Assembly: GCA_963855995.1 (NCBI GenBank)
Contig: OY979718.1
Coordinates: 42,777,559-42,841,558 of the forward strand
Direction: 5' to 3'
Length of the DNA stretch: 64,000 bases
Source: Muricea muricata
Lineage: Eukaryota; Cnidaria; Anthozoa; Malacalcyonacea; Plexauridae
Positions 33,771-42,664 of the stretch are shown here, piece by piece. Positions within the stretch are counted from its first letter, which is position 1; every line of letters begins with the position of its first letter. Position numbers and translations under genes: made by a program. The notes under the pieces are model-generated. The model did not search any database. It was given only the letters and a program-made list of their open reading frames with translations, and had not been told where the DNA came from.

Positions 33771-34330
33771 TGAATTTTAATCATGAAGTGTATCTTCATG
33801 TGCAACTCATTATACTGAGTTTCTTGCACAGTTGTACTAAATTCTGTTTTAAACTGAGAGCCATTGGCTTGTGCGAACTGGTACTCTGCCCATAGACCTC
33901 AAAACTTAAACTCCACTGAGGTTTACATAATACTATTAAATAGGTTCGCTATCTTGATTGTATTTACGCGCCAAATTGCCATAATCTGAGCGACTAAGTA
34001 CAGTCGTCTATACAGATAATTTACGACCGAGATATGATTATCCTACCCTTTACTACTGGCGATTAGCAATAGTTGTTTTAATCGGCTAAATGTTAAACGT
34101 GCTGATATTTTACACGAGTCTCGACTCGTGTCAACAAACAAAATGTCGATATTTCGTGCTTACTTAGTGTAGCATTTGCAGTACAACAAAAAAAAGTGTT
34201 CACTGACCTGTTTAGTATCCATCTATTTCGAAATATTTAAAGATGATGAATGAACTCAATGAATGAAAGAGACGTGACATTTATACGCAGAAAGGTGATA
34301 GCGCCACTACACTTCAGAAACTAGAGCTAC
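33771..34330. other. Stretch between the DIRS-like element and the old pX-like gene
   Basis: AT-rich with a CGAGTCTCGACTCG palindrome near 34,112-34,126. No gene is supported. The border between DIRS-derived and old Polinton sequence lies somewhere here. Confidence 0.4.
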
Positions 34331-34806
34331 TTCAATAGATGAAAAATCCGTAAATACACTACTATGTCGATCAACAACAGGGCCGCGGCATGCCCGTGTT
34401 CAGATGGGCTATGGACAAACAGGCCACGGTCTCGGCGATGTGTTCCGGTGCGTCTTGCAAAGGTTGCCACACCAATGATAAAGAATGGAGCGAAAGCCCT
34501 TAAAAACATTGCCCTCACTAGCGGCGTGAATTTACTGGCGATGTCCTTGCCGGGAAAAGCGTCAAGGAAGCAGCAAAAACTCGTACTCTAGAAGGTGCGA
34601 ACGTTGCAAAGAAGCAAGCCATACAACGAGCACAAAGGTATGCTCAAACCCGACGAGGGCGTTCTAGAAGCACCAAACGCTCAACTAAAAAGAGAAAAGT
34701 ATCCCATACGAGACGTAAAGCTCAAAAGAGAAAGGCATCAGCATCGGCGACCAGACGTAAACAGGCCAAGCGACCGAGAACATCTCCTCGAGACATATTC
34801 GGTTAA
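34331..34806 (+). pseudogene. Old Polinton pX-like basic core protein, broken
   Basis: Fragments across all three frames add up to a small, very basic protein. A GRGMPVFR start lies near 34,382. An IKNGAKALKNIALTSGVN segment follows near 34,480, then a long Arg/Lys tail (RRGRSRSTKRSTKKRK, RRKQAKRPRTSPRDIFG) ending TAA at 34,804-34,806. Adenovirus pX-like basic proteins with this layout sit just before the capsid gene in many Polintons and adintoviruses, and here the capsid frame starts 4 bases later. At least two frameshifts are present. The name is family inference. Confidence 0.65.
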
Positions 34807-34810
34807 ATAT

Positions 34811-35075
34811 GAGTTTTGTGCACAGCAAATCGGAAGAGTGTACCAAGACGGAATTAAACTTATTTTCTGTCCCGCCGACGCAAGTAAGTTTGAAAAAAGG
34901 GCTGTGGATCAATCATCAGCCCGTGTCCAGTGTCTCAGACGGCGGACCAATTACATTCGTCTGCTCGGGCACCTAGGATTATGCGGACTTGTCAAAGACT
35001 GTTTTGGAGGTTCGCGCAAAAGTAACCAAAGCAAATGGAAACGATCGTGATCCAAATGCAAAAATGAGCATTGTG
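34811..35075 (+). pseudogene. Old Polinton F54H12.2-like capsid protein, 5' part
   Basis: The ATG at 34,811 begins a frame with MSFVHSKSEECTKTELNLF and LKKGLWINHQP, typical of the F54H12.2-like family. That family is taken to be the double-jelly-roll major capsid protein of many animal Polintons. A TAG lies at 34,974-34,976. The frame is cut at 35,075 by the 18.4-kb Polinton and resumes after it at 53,469 in the same phase once one target-duplication copy is discounted. The gene follows the pX-like frame directly, as in related elements. Confidence 0.8.
35070..35075. repeat. Left 6-bp target-site duplication ATTGTG
   Basis: ATTGTG directly precedes the AGTAGTATAG terminus and is repeated directly after the other terminus at 53,469-53,474. 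Six bases is the duplication length known for Polinton/Maverick integration. Confidence 0.95.
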
Positions 35076-35253
35076 AGTAGTATAGAAAGGCCGGTTCCAG
35101 CACATTTTAATTTTTTAACTGACCAACATCCAAAATTGTGACCGCGGACACAGGTAATTACCATTTTGGGGTTCCAGCACATTTTCGAATCCTCCTTCCC
35201 ATCCGCACAAAAAATTCGTTAAAAATTCTTTTGAAAACGTTTCTAAAGAATTT
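35076..35253. repeat. Left terminal inverted repeat
   Basis: About 178 bp matching the inverted right end. The first 111 bases differ at three sites, all transitions. A block of about 35 bases present in the right repeat is missing here, between two copies of CCATCCG. The unit GGTTCCAGCACATTTT occurs twice (35,093-35,108 and 35,170-35,185), 77 bases apart, and may be an integrase-binding site. The inner end contains TTTTGAAAACGTTTC, related to the recurrent motif inside the element. Confidence 0.9.
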
Positions 35254-35259
35254 TGAATT

Positions 35260-35643
35260 CTATTTCGACGCGTGTTCCTTATCAAGTTCGTTCCGATAAT
35301 AATCCCTATCGTATTCCGCTTGGTCTTTTTCCTTTTTTAACCTATCCTTTATTACACGTTCTTCTTCTCACGTTTCCTTTATAGTATCGATAAACACTTT
35401 GAGACTTTTTGATTTAGACTTACTTTTCATTTCTTCTATTTTTAATTTTTTGTAATATTCATCCCGTTCTTTCTCGGTCTTTGCCAACACCTTTACCAAC
35501 TTCCAATAGCTCCTGGACATAACATCTATACGGTCTGTTAAATCGATATAAATATCGGTCATTTCTTCTGCAAGGTCTAAATTGTAGACTTCGGCAATCT
35601 TATCGTTTAAATCTTTTAGAACGTCTTTAAGATCCGTTGTCAT
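35260..35643 (-). pseudogene. Small coiled-coil protein, broken by TGA
   Basis: ATG 35,643 opens a charged, helical protein (LKDVLKDLNDKIAEVYNLDL, later KTEKERDEYYKKLKIEEMKS) with heptad-like spacing. A TGA at 35,368-35,370 interrupts after 91 residues. The same frame then continues with similar Lys/Glu/Tyr-rich character for 35 residues to TAG at 35,260-35,262, next to the left terminal repeat. This suggests an original 127-codon gene. No family is recognised. It follows the polymerase end by 15 bases, with AATAAAG just before its start. Confidence 0.6.
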
Positions 35644-35658
35644 CTTTATTATTATTCT

Positions 35659-38600
35659 CTAAAATAACTTTTTTAAGTTTTCGATTTCTTTTTTTAAAGT
35701 TTTTTTGTTTTCGATTTTATAATGTCCTATTACCAACGTGTTGATTCCGTCTTCTAATATTATTCGTTTATCATCGTCGGCCGAGAGTGCAATCTTTGTA
35801 ATGGATTCCGTGTGGATATTATGTTTACGGCTTCTAATAGCATTCATTGTCCTTTGCTGGTCTTCTTTGGTGAACAGGCAGTTCTTGTAATCCTCGAGCG
35901 TTATTCCTTTTTTCACCACTCCTTTCTTTACACCTTTACATTTCTTCTCTTCTTTTCCACAATCCATTTTGTAAGCATACAATTTACTCCTTAATCCTAC
36001 GAACTCTGTAATTTGTTTTCCACCAGCCTCGTCTTTCATCATCCCAATAACTTTTTTGTTCATTCCTGTTGGGATTCCGCTCGGGTGATTCTTTTCATAA
36101 TTTGACGTATCGAACCATTCGGTAGCGTCGTCGGATATGTCTTTGTAGAAATCTTTCGTTTTGATTTCGTAGAACGAACCATCCGTATCCGTGGAGAGTA
36201 GACTTATTACCGTTATTACCGTACTTAGGTTTGATGAAATTATAATGGAAGTCATACATTAACGTCTTACTGAGATCTAGGATGCTCATACCTAGGTATA
36301 TTGGTTTATGTAACTTAATTGTTGTCTTTTTCATATGTACTGCCACCAAATCTTCTGTGAAAATATTAATCCTATCGAAGTTAGGTTTTTTAACTAATTT
36401 TTCGAGTTCTTTTTCGTCGGTAACGAGTCTTACGTCAATCCTGTTTCTGATGTTTTCCATAGTTTTCCCGAATACAGAATTATTCATCAATTTGAAAAAG
36501 TCCTTCTCAAACTCCGTGGTTCCTTTCGTTCTTAGGTTTGTGTTTAATTGAATATAATCTTTTAACCAGGCTTTTTCGTTAAATTTGACTCCTCTATGGA
36601 TTTTAATGAGTTTTAAACCTAAGTCTAGGTATTGTTTTAGACTTCTATGATGGAGTACATATTTTTCCTTGTTATTAAGATTAGGAATAAGTTTATCAAC
36701 TTTGTATACTCTGAGTCGTTCTGGGGCTAGCGGGTATTCGTTATGGGTGTCGTGTAAGTTTTCAGGGTATTCTATATCAATTTCTAATATACATCCTTTC
36801 CCATCACCTAAGTTATTCCAGTTTTGTAATTCCGATTCGCTCATCCATTTGAATCCGTTAACTGGGAGGGGTTGACTCATTGCCTACCCGTATAGGTTAT
36901 TGGCGTCGAGGTACATAATGTATTTTGTGACTTGTTCTGGGTTGAAGACCTCACCACTTTCCATTTTTTTTCTTAGGTTCTTAATTTCTTCTGCAGAGAA
37001 GTCAGGGAAATATTCGCAGACAGCTTCCACGGAGAATTGATGTTCTTCGTTTGTTATTTTTTTTAACTCCTTCATAATTTCAATCGGCGTTTTGTCCCTG
37101 ATTTTACCGACGTATGGGTTATTCGCCTTTGCATATCTTTTCATGATAGTACTGATTCCTCCTCGGATACCGTTTTCAACCAGGTCTGGGTCGGTTAGTA
37201 ATTCTAGTTCTATTTTTGATATTATCAAGGCTGCGTCCCACGCCAATCCGGGTGCTGTATAGTACCATAAGGGGTCTAATTTATAATTTTCTAGACATAC
37301 GTTTCTATAATTTTCCATTACGTCTGCTAACAATAAGACGTCTGTTTTCAAATACAAGTCGTGGTAATCCCGCATCGTTTTACAATCGAATTCCTTCCAA
37401 ACATTGTGAGCGTGTTTGTACTCTTCATTGCTTATATTGGTATCATTAAGTTTGTTGTAGAAGTGTTTTTTGGATGGGAGTTTGTTTACGTTTATCTTTT
37501 CAAAATCAGTCATGAAATCATATGGGAAAACTCCTTTTTTCTTCAATAGTTTGTTATTACCCATCTCCTTTAAATTTTCTAACGATTTGAATTGGTCGGG
37601 TCCTAATCCTTTTACGAGACCGTCTAGGGATTTTAAAGTGAATTTTATAGAGTCTAAAAATCTTATTTCTAAAGTTTCCGGTTTTAATTTTGTTTTTTCA
37701 CATTCTATTTCCTTATCGGTAAGGTTTAGAACCCGGTCTATTTCTTCATTGGTCCAATCAACCATTTCAGATATTTCTTCTCTTGACCAGTTTGATTCGC
37801 GTACGGCTTGTATTAGGCGCATTTCCTCATCGTTTTTTGTATTATCAATATTATTAATTTCAATATACTTACTGAACGAAATATACTTTTCGTCTGTTTT
37901 TGGAATGCAACTTACATCACCTCCGAGACTTTTTACGAATAGGTGAGAATCGTAACCTTCTAGATTGTGAAACAACACGGGCACGAATTTTGGGGTTCTC
38001 ATTCTAAGATTACATTTACTGTGTGCCGCCCCTCGATACTTACCAGTGAGATGACAATGATCTCTTACACGATCGTCTTTCAGATCTAATCCACATGCAT
38101 AACATTTGACTGCATTTTTAAAACTTTCCTCTTCTTGTTCAGAGATTTTGATTGGAACAACCGTTTTTAAGATTTTATGAACTTCTTTAAGATCTTTTTC
38201 TAATGATTTTACGAATTTTTTTCCTATATCTTCACCCTCTTCTTTTGCCGTATACAATACGGTTTTGTCTTCATAGATGGATTCATCCATGCATTTGATT
38301 ATATAACAGAACCCGCTTGGTGAATGTTTCTGATATTGAACGGTTGCTTTTCCGATTTTGTTATCGGTGGGTTCGACAAGGCACTCGAAGTCTGCGTATA
38401 CAGCGAAAGGGACTCTGTGTGTTTTTTGGAATTGTTTAAAGGAAGCGTGCTTGTTATACTCGTTAGGATATACATGGTGCTGATGGTCATGATTTTGACA
38501 AAGCTCTAAATGTTTTTCTAGGCTTTCTGATGATTTAATAAATGATTAAGACATCTAAGACATATAAATTTTTTGTGGTCTTGTTTGTTAACCTGGCTCG

Positions 38601-39534
38601 AAACAAGTCTGCTCAGGTTTTTAACGACCCCGTAATGTTCATTATAGAGGAAGAGGTTTATGGTCTCCTCGTGTTCCGTTTTACGAAGTCTTAACGTATA
38701 AACTTTTCCGGTTTCATTATCAAAACTGAATACGTTAACATTAACATTATTGTTCTTTTCAAATTTGTGAATGTCTTTTAATTTTGTGGGGAATTCTATA
38801 TCGTTCCAATTATATTTTTTAACCTGGGTTTTGAGGATTTTTGTAATACGATTAGGGTTACGTTCGGCAGGATTTAATGCCCTTGTGACGGCCCACTTAA
38901 AACACTGATCGTCATCGTTTTCAATATTGATAACAGCGTTCTTTTTCACGATTACTTTTGGGAACGGTTTATAACTTTTACCGTTTAATGGTTTGAATTT
39001 TGTAATAAATATTTCTAACATTTCTACGGATAGTAACCGCCATCCGCTCCCAAGCTTTTGGTATTTGGCAAGACTTTCTAACATTTTTTCCTTCATTGTC
39101 GGGTACTCGTTTTTGACATCTTCTTCGCTGATCATGCTATGTGTCTTGCTACTGAAATGGGCGATGGTGAGGGTATCTTTTCCGGTTTCCGAGTTTGTCC
39201 GACCCATTTTACACACCAATACGGTATGTACCTTTTTCCCAACGCTGTTGATGCTGATAATAAGTTTTTCAACAGCCGGCGTTGTGCTTTCGAGAAAGAC
39301 GAGCGGATCTTTAAATCCACCACCGGGAATCATCCACTTGCTCGTGTTTCTTCTGATTGCTTCGGAAATTTGGATTGGTCTTAAATTCTTACCCGATTTT
39401 TCAATTCTTTTAAGTTTGCTTCCGAGCTTCTTTTTTGCAATCCTGAACCTTTCTTTTCGTTCATATTCTTTTTTGATTTCTCGTCGGCGCTTTTTCTCTT
39501 CCCGTTTGCGCATATCCTCTTCCTTTTTGCCCAT
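35659..39534 (-). pseudogene. polB: Protein-primed DNA polymerase B, three breaks
   Basis: About 1,290 codons read in pieces on the minus strand. Domains in order: basic N-terminus; a DQCFKWAVTRALNP-containing segment; CLRCLNHL zinc-like site; exonuclease motif YADFECL (about 38,390); an endonuclease-VII-like zinc site CYACGLDL..DHCHLTGKYRG (about 38,080); FHNLEGYDSHLF; YLKTDVLLLAD; polymerase motif A DANNLYG (36,884-36,904); motif B region MNNSVFGKTMEN; motif C DTDG (about 36,180); and the MMKDEAGGKQITEFVGLR tail. Breaks: a frameshift near 38,518, an in-frame TAG at 36,881-36,883 directly after motif A, and a frameshift near 36,205-36,225 inside a GGTAATAAC direct repeat, just before motif C. 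Protein-primed family B enzymes replicate Polinton-type genomes. This copy should yield no full enzyme. Confidence 0.9.
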
Positions 39535-39537
39535 TTG

Positions 39538-39792
39538 CTAGAATTTACGCTGTTCCTTTCTGCGCACTTGTTCCATTGCTTTCTCTCGTTTTTCCCGTTC
39601 CTGTTGTTTTAATCGTTGAAGTCTTTCTCGTTCTTTCTGCTTGGTACGACGAACTTTTTCTTCTTCTCGCTGTTTTAACTGGCGGACTTTTTCTTCTTGT
39701 CGACGGATCTTTTCTTCTTGCTGACGGATCTTCTTATTTTGACCCTCAATTATTTTACGGAACTTCTCGTAAACGTTATTTGAAATACTCAT
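39538..39792 (-). CDS. Basic coiled-coil protein, in frame with the polymerase
   Basis: ATG 39,792 begins an 84-residue Lys/Arg/Glu/Gln-rich helix (EEKIRRQEEKVRQLKQREEE style). It ends at TAG 39,538-39,540. The next codon but one is the ATG of the polymerase frame, in the same phase, and the coiled-coil character continues after it. It may therefore be the true N-terminus of the polymerase cut by a stop, or a separate small gene. AATAAA lies 10-15 bases before the start. Confidence 0.55.
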   Translation of the reverse strand: MSISNNVYEKFRKIIEGQNKKIRQQEEKIRRQEEKVRQLKQREEEKVRRTKQKERERLQRLKQQEREKREKAMEQVRRKEQRKF

Positions 39793-40095
39793 ATTACCTA
39801 TTTATTTATAACGCAAAAAAATTTTATAACCCGATTGGATTATGAAATTTATAAGTATTTCAAATAACGTTTAGATAATATGAGTATAACCGAATGATCT
39901 TCTTCTTTATTAGTATATTTTTTGAAACGTTTTAATAGTTGATTTTTTGTAACTCGCCGGGAGTTACCAAAAAGAAAAAACGAATGAATGACCGTCAGGT
40001 AAGGAAACAGTTGATCTTCTTCTTTATTAGTATATTTTTTGAAACGTTTTAATAGTTCGATTTTTCATAACTCTCGCGAGTTACAAAAAAACTTT
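39793..40095. promoter_or_regulatory. Noncoding block with two tandem motif-hairpin units
   Basis: Two copies of a 70-base unit start at 39,896 and 40,013 (period 117). Each has TAGTATATTTTTTGAAACG, the GAAACGTTTTAATAGTT motif and then a hairpin: GTAACTC/GAGTTAC around GCCGG at 39,949-39,967, and TAACTCTCGCGAGTTA at 40,068-40,083. Just left, 39,852-39,875 is an inverted copy of the start of the coiled-coil gene (GTATTTCAAATAACGTTTA). The TATA-like run with a downstream hairpin could mark small plus-strand transcripts or 3' ends. Confidence 0.5.
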
Positions 40096-40494
40096 TTAAT
40101 CATAATCTTCAGGACACAGGTTTTCTGGGAGGTGTTTGTTTACTTTCCCAATCTTGTTGACGTTAAAACAGAGGTAACTGTTTCCATCGTCTCTTGTAAA
40201 TATGAATCTGGTTTCGAATTCCACTCTGATGTGTGTCAATCCGTTGTTTAGTAATTCTTTCTTTTGCTTTTCCGATAAGCATTTTGATTTTAGGTAAAGT
40301 GTCTTGTTTTCACCGTTTCCGTATAATGGACTTTTTGTGTTGTGTTTCTTTGCGAGTTGATCTATTTTTGTTTTTACTTCGTCGTCGTTCACTGACACGG
40401 GGATTGAATAACCGTCTCTTATGTTCTTTTCGACCCCCCATGAGATCGTATTCAAAAGTTCAAATTTAACATTTTCAATATCTTTAAAGTTCAT
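40096..40494 (-). CDS. Hypothetical Polinton protein, 132 aa
   Basis: Intact frame from ATG 40,494 to TAA at 40,096-40,098. The protein is soluble, acidic and basic residues are mixed, and there is no membrane segment. A KTLYLKSKCLSEKQKKELLN segment and a β-rich RVEFETRFIFTRDDGNSYLCF stretch suggest a small mixed fold. No family is recognised. Its start overlaps the stop of the 62-aa gene by 4 bases (ATGA), so the two are probably co-expressed. The GAAACGTTTTAATAGTT motif lies 17 bases upstream. Confidence 0.7.
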   Translation of the reverse strand: MNFKDIENVKFELLNTISWGVEKNIRDGYSIPVSVNDDEVKTKIDQLAKKHNTKSPLYGNGENKTLYLKSKCLSEKQKKELLNNGLTHIRVEFETRFIFTRDDGNSYLCFNVNKIGKVNKHLPENLCPEDYD

Positions 40495-40679
40495 TCTTTA
40501 TTGATATAATTTTGAAACGTTTTAATAGTTGGGTTTTCCCTCTTAAATATACCGAACGTCATATCCTTACAGGGTATCGCGGTAATCAGTCCGTGGTTAG
40601 CACGACATTTCTTTGCGTCCGGAATGTTAATCGGTCCACTTTCCAGGGTTGGTGTTGTTCCTAGGTATTCGTAATTCAT
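40491..40679 (-). CDS. Hypothetical Polinton protein, 62 aa
   Basis: ATG 40,679 to TGA 40,491-40,493. It has a PTLESGPINIPDAKK segment and two cysteines in CRANHGLITAIPC. No domain is recognised. Its last codons (IKTFQNYINKE) are written by the recurrent GAAACGTTTTAATAGTT element read in reverse, so coding and regulatory content overlap here. AATAAAAATC precedes its ATG. Confidence 0.55.
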   Translation of the reverse strand: MNYEYLGTTPTLESGPINIPDAKKCRANHGLITAIPCKDMTFGIFKRENPTIKTFQNYINKE

Positions 40680-40703
40680 GATTTTTATTTAATCACTTTC
40701 GAC

Positions 40704-41111
40704 TTAAATTAATTTATATACTCCCCATCCGCCGATCAACCCTGCCAGTCCGACCGCGACGTGTTGGTATTCTCTCATTTCGTCGGAAGGTTCGTAGAAA
40801 TCCGACTCGTGAGGTTCTCTTGTGAACGTTCTGTTTTCGAAGGTGATCTTTCTTAAATTGTCCAACGCTTTGTTCGTCTTGTTGATGTCTGCGTTTGCGT
40901 CGGATAATTGTTGACGTAATAATTGCATTTCATTCTTTTTTTCGATCTCATTTTCATACCATTTCTCCTTTGCTGCCGTTAATTTTTCCATAGCTAAATT
41001 ATGACGTTTCATTTCGTCTTCGTACCCGTTTTTGTCGAGGAATTTGAATAAGAATCCTGCTCCTGCGAATGCAAAGGCATTGAATACTCCTGCTGCTGCG
41101 GTACTTGCCAT
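40704..41111 (-). CDS. Polinton membrane/coiled-coil protein, 135 aa
   Basis: The N-terminal region is Ala/Phe/Gly-rich and hydrophobic (about residues 1-25, AAAGVFNAFAFAGAGFLFKF). A long coiled coil follows (about 35-90, MKRHNLAMEKLTAAKEKW..LLRQQLSDANADINK). A C-terminal Gly-rich hydrophobic stretch (HVAVGLAGLIGGWGVYKLI) ends the protein. The layout resembles small virion-associated proteins found next to minor-capsid genes in other Polintons; that is inference. The start lies 1 base after the stop of the 75-aa gene, with GAATAAATG as start context. Confidence 0.7.
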   Translation of the reverse strand: MASTAAAGVFNAFAFAGAGFLFKFLDKNGYEDEMKRHNLAMEKLTAAKEKWYENEIEKKNEMQLLRQQLSDANADINKTNKALDNLRKITFENRTFTREPHESDFYEPSDEMREYQHVAVGLAGLIGGWGVYKLI

Positions 41112-41339
41112 TTATTCTTTAGATACCTCTTTCGGAATGTACTCCTTGCCTTGAAGCGTCTTGACCAATAACGAACCCAATCCAACGGCGACGGCTAGTT
41201 TTGCTGTTCCGTTTACAGTTTCTGGAACTCCCAACGGTGTCTTTAAAAATTTCTTGCTTGCGTACGAGACTCCAACGGCACCAGCGGTAATTGCAGCTGC
41301 GGTGTACGCATCATTAATCATATCTTTTTGCGAAACCAT
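41112..41339 (-). CDS. Small hydrophobic protein, 75 aa
   Basis: Two hydrophobic Ala/Gly-rich helices: about residues 12-28 (TAAAITAGAVGVSYASK) and 46-62 (AKLAVAVGLGSLLVKTL). They are separated by a short loop (TPLGVPETVNG). A basic/acidic tail ends EVSKE. Probably a membrane or capsid-interior protein. It is followed without a gap by the 135-aa gene. ATAAATAAAGAGT precedes the ATG. No family is recognised. Confidence 0.65.
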   Translation of the reverse strand: MVSQKDMINDAYTAAAITAGAVGVSYASKKFLKTPLGVPETVNGTAKLAVAVGLGSLLVKTLQGKEYIPKEVSKE

Positions 41340-41363
41340 ACTTTACTCTTTATTTATATATAT

Positions 41364-41735
41364 TTAATTTTTAAAAGTGCGTAATCTACTAACGGTATTT
41401 TCCTGAACTTCGTTATTGTTTTGAGTTACGGGTTGTTGGACGACTTCTTTTTTACCGTTGTTTGTTGTTGTCGTGTAAATATAATAACCGAGACCGGCTG
41501 CTCCTGCAAGCAATAGGATTTTCGTTGTGTTGCTCATTTCTCCCTCGCTATTATTTTCACGGTCTTCGTGATGTTCAGGTTCTTTGAGTTCATCACCTGA
41601 TTCTTTTTTCTTCCTTACCATTTTATTAAATGCGGCAAGTTTTTTCCCAGCATCAACCCTTCTCGGGTCCTTTTCTGGTTTATCGACCGTTATTCGGTGC
41701 TGAGAATTATTTGATGTTGTGGATTCTTCGTTCAT
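41364..41735 (-). CDS. Single-pass membrane protein, 123 aa
   Basis: The N-terminal half is polar and charged, with RRVDAGKKLAAFNKMVRKKK, a stretch like ones I recall from other Polinton proteins. A membrane segment lies at about residues 72-88 (ILLLAGAAGLGYYIYT). The tail is Asn/Gln/Thr-rich. The gene is first of a three-gene run (123, 75, 135 aa) with spacers of 24 and 0 bases. CAAATAAATG is the start context. Confidence 0.7.
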   Translation of the reverse strand: MNEESTTSNNSQHRITVDKPEKDPRRVDAGKKLAAFNKMVRKKKESGDELKEPEHHEDRENNSEGEMSNTTKILLLAGAAGLGYYIYTTTTNNGKKEVVQQPVTQNNNEVQENTVSRLRTFKN

Positions 41736-41829
41736 TTATTTGTTAATGAGACAGATAAATGAAAATGGGGTGCTTACAAAGTACTGAAAGAAAATTATCA
41801 ACGAAGACGTTGATATAAAACGAAAATTT

Positions 41830-41979
41830 ATGGTAGGGATACATTTTTCAAAAGGCGCAGATGGTATGAAGGCTAACGTCCAAATCACACTCGGAACAAC
41901 TCGAAAAAAGAGATACGAAATTGTTTCGAACGTACAAACACCACCTATTGAAAAAACGTACAGGGTGATTTGGAAACCA
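41830..41979 (+). other. Short plus-strand frame between two minus-strand genes
   Basis: A frame beginning MVGIHFSKGADGMKANVQIT follows GATATAAAACG and runs about 50 codons before it enters the antisense of the GIY-YIG gene. It may be the remnant of a plus-strand gene or chance. It lacks the AATAAA start context seen at the other genes. Confidence 0.25.
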
Positions 41980-41980
41980 C

Positions 41981-42457
41981 TTAGTCTAGGGAATTTAGGT
42001 ATGCGTAAGAATGATTTAAACTTCCAAAGTGTCTTTTTAAATTTATCTTTTGTCCAAAGGGTTTATCACATACGTTGCAATAATATGTTTTGTTTTGTAT
42101 GTTACTGTGGTAAAGTTTCCTGTCTGTCTGCCTACATCTTTTTTCATAATTATCACTAAGGGGGGAATATGTGTTTAGGTCAGTATTTAGTACTTCAACC
42201 CATTTTCCCTCGAATTCACGAATTGTATTTTTATCGCACGTAAATGTTAATAAGGGGACTACTTGCCAGTTGTTTACACCTATTTCTCGCATTTTGGTGT
42301 AAAGTTTACTAGTCCTGTTACCTATTACACAACTTTTATGTTTCCACAACCGCTCCTTTAAGTTTATCGACGTGCTGCCCACATACGTATCCTTTCCATT
42401 GTCTGGTCTATCCGTCCTTCTCAGAAGGTAGACCGTTCTGGGTTTAATGTCATTCAT
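41981..42457 (-). CDS. GIY-YIG endonuclease with C2H2 zinc finger, 158 aa
   Basis: The N-terminal catalytic domain has TVYLLRR (GIY position), DTYVGSTS (YIG position), NLKERLWKHK with the conserved Arg, and a later EFEGKWVEVLN with the conserved Glu. The C-terminus has CNVCDKPFGQKINLKRHFGSLNH, a C2H2-type finger. GIY-YIG enzymes cut DNA in homing, repair and recombination. In a Polinton the protein may process replication intermediates or act as a selfish nuclease. The frame is intact. TATAAATAAAAGA lies directly before the ATG. Confidence 0.8.
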   Translation of the reverse strand: MNDIKPRTVYLLRRTDRPDNGKDTYVGSTSINLKERLWKHKSCVIGNRTSKLYTKMREIGVNNWQVVPLLTFTCDKNTIREFEGKWVEVLNTDLNTYSPLSDNYEKRCRQTDRKLYHSNIQNKTYYCNVCDKPFGQKINLKRHFGSLNHSYAYLNSLD

Positions 42458-42664
42458 TCTTTTATTTATACAATTTTGAAACTTTTTAATAGTTATTTCC
42501 TTTTATAACTTACAATAAATTTTTAGGAAAATTACAAGTAAATTTTTTACTTGTAATTTTATTGATTCCTATCTAAGAAATTTTCTAGGTTGCTATATTT
42601 TTACTACAGTTTATTGAAAAAATTTTTTCAGTAAAATATAACAGATTCATAGTAAAAATCCTGT
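42458..42664. promoter_or_regulatory. Intergenic block with motif and long hairpin
   Basis: It contains TTTGAAACTTTTTAATAGTT (42,475-42,494) next to the GIY-YIG start. A strong hairpin, AAAATTACAAGTAAA / TTTACTTGTAATTTT, lies at about 42,530-42,561. A second loose inversion lies at 42,590-42,650. It is probably the promoter of the nuclease gene and the 3' end of the 498-aa gene upstream of it. Confidence 0.5.

Noticed and set aside
37216-37946. Plus-strand frames within the polymerase region
   Set aside because: Antisense shadows of the polymerase gene, which has clear family motifs.
38993-39541. 182-aa plus-strand hydrophobic frame
   Set aside because: Antisense of the Lys/Glu-rich polymerase N-terminus, which gives Leu/Phe/Ser-rich shadows.
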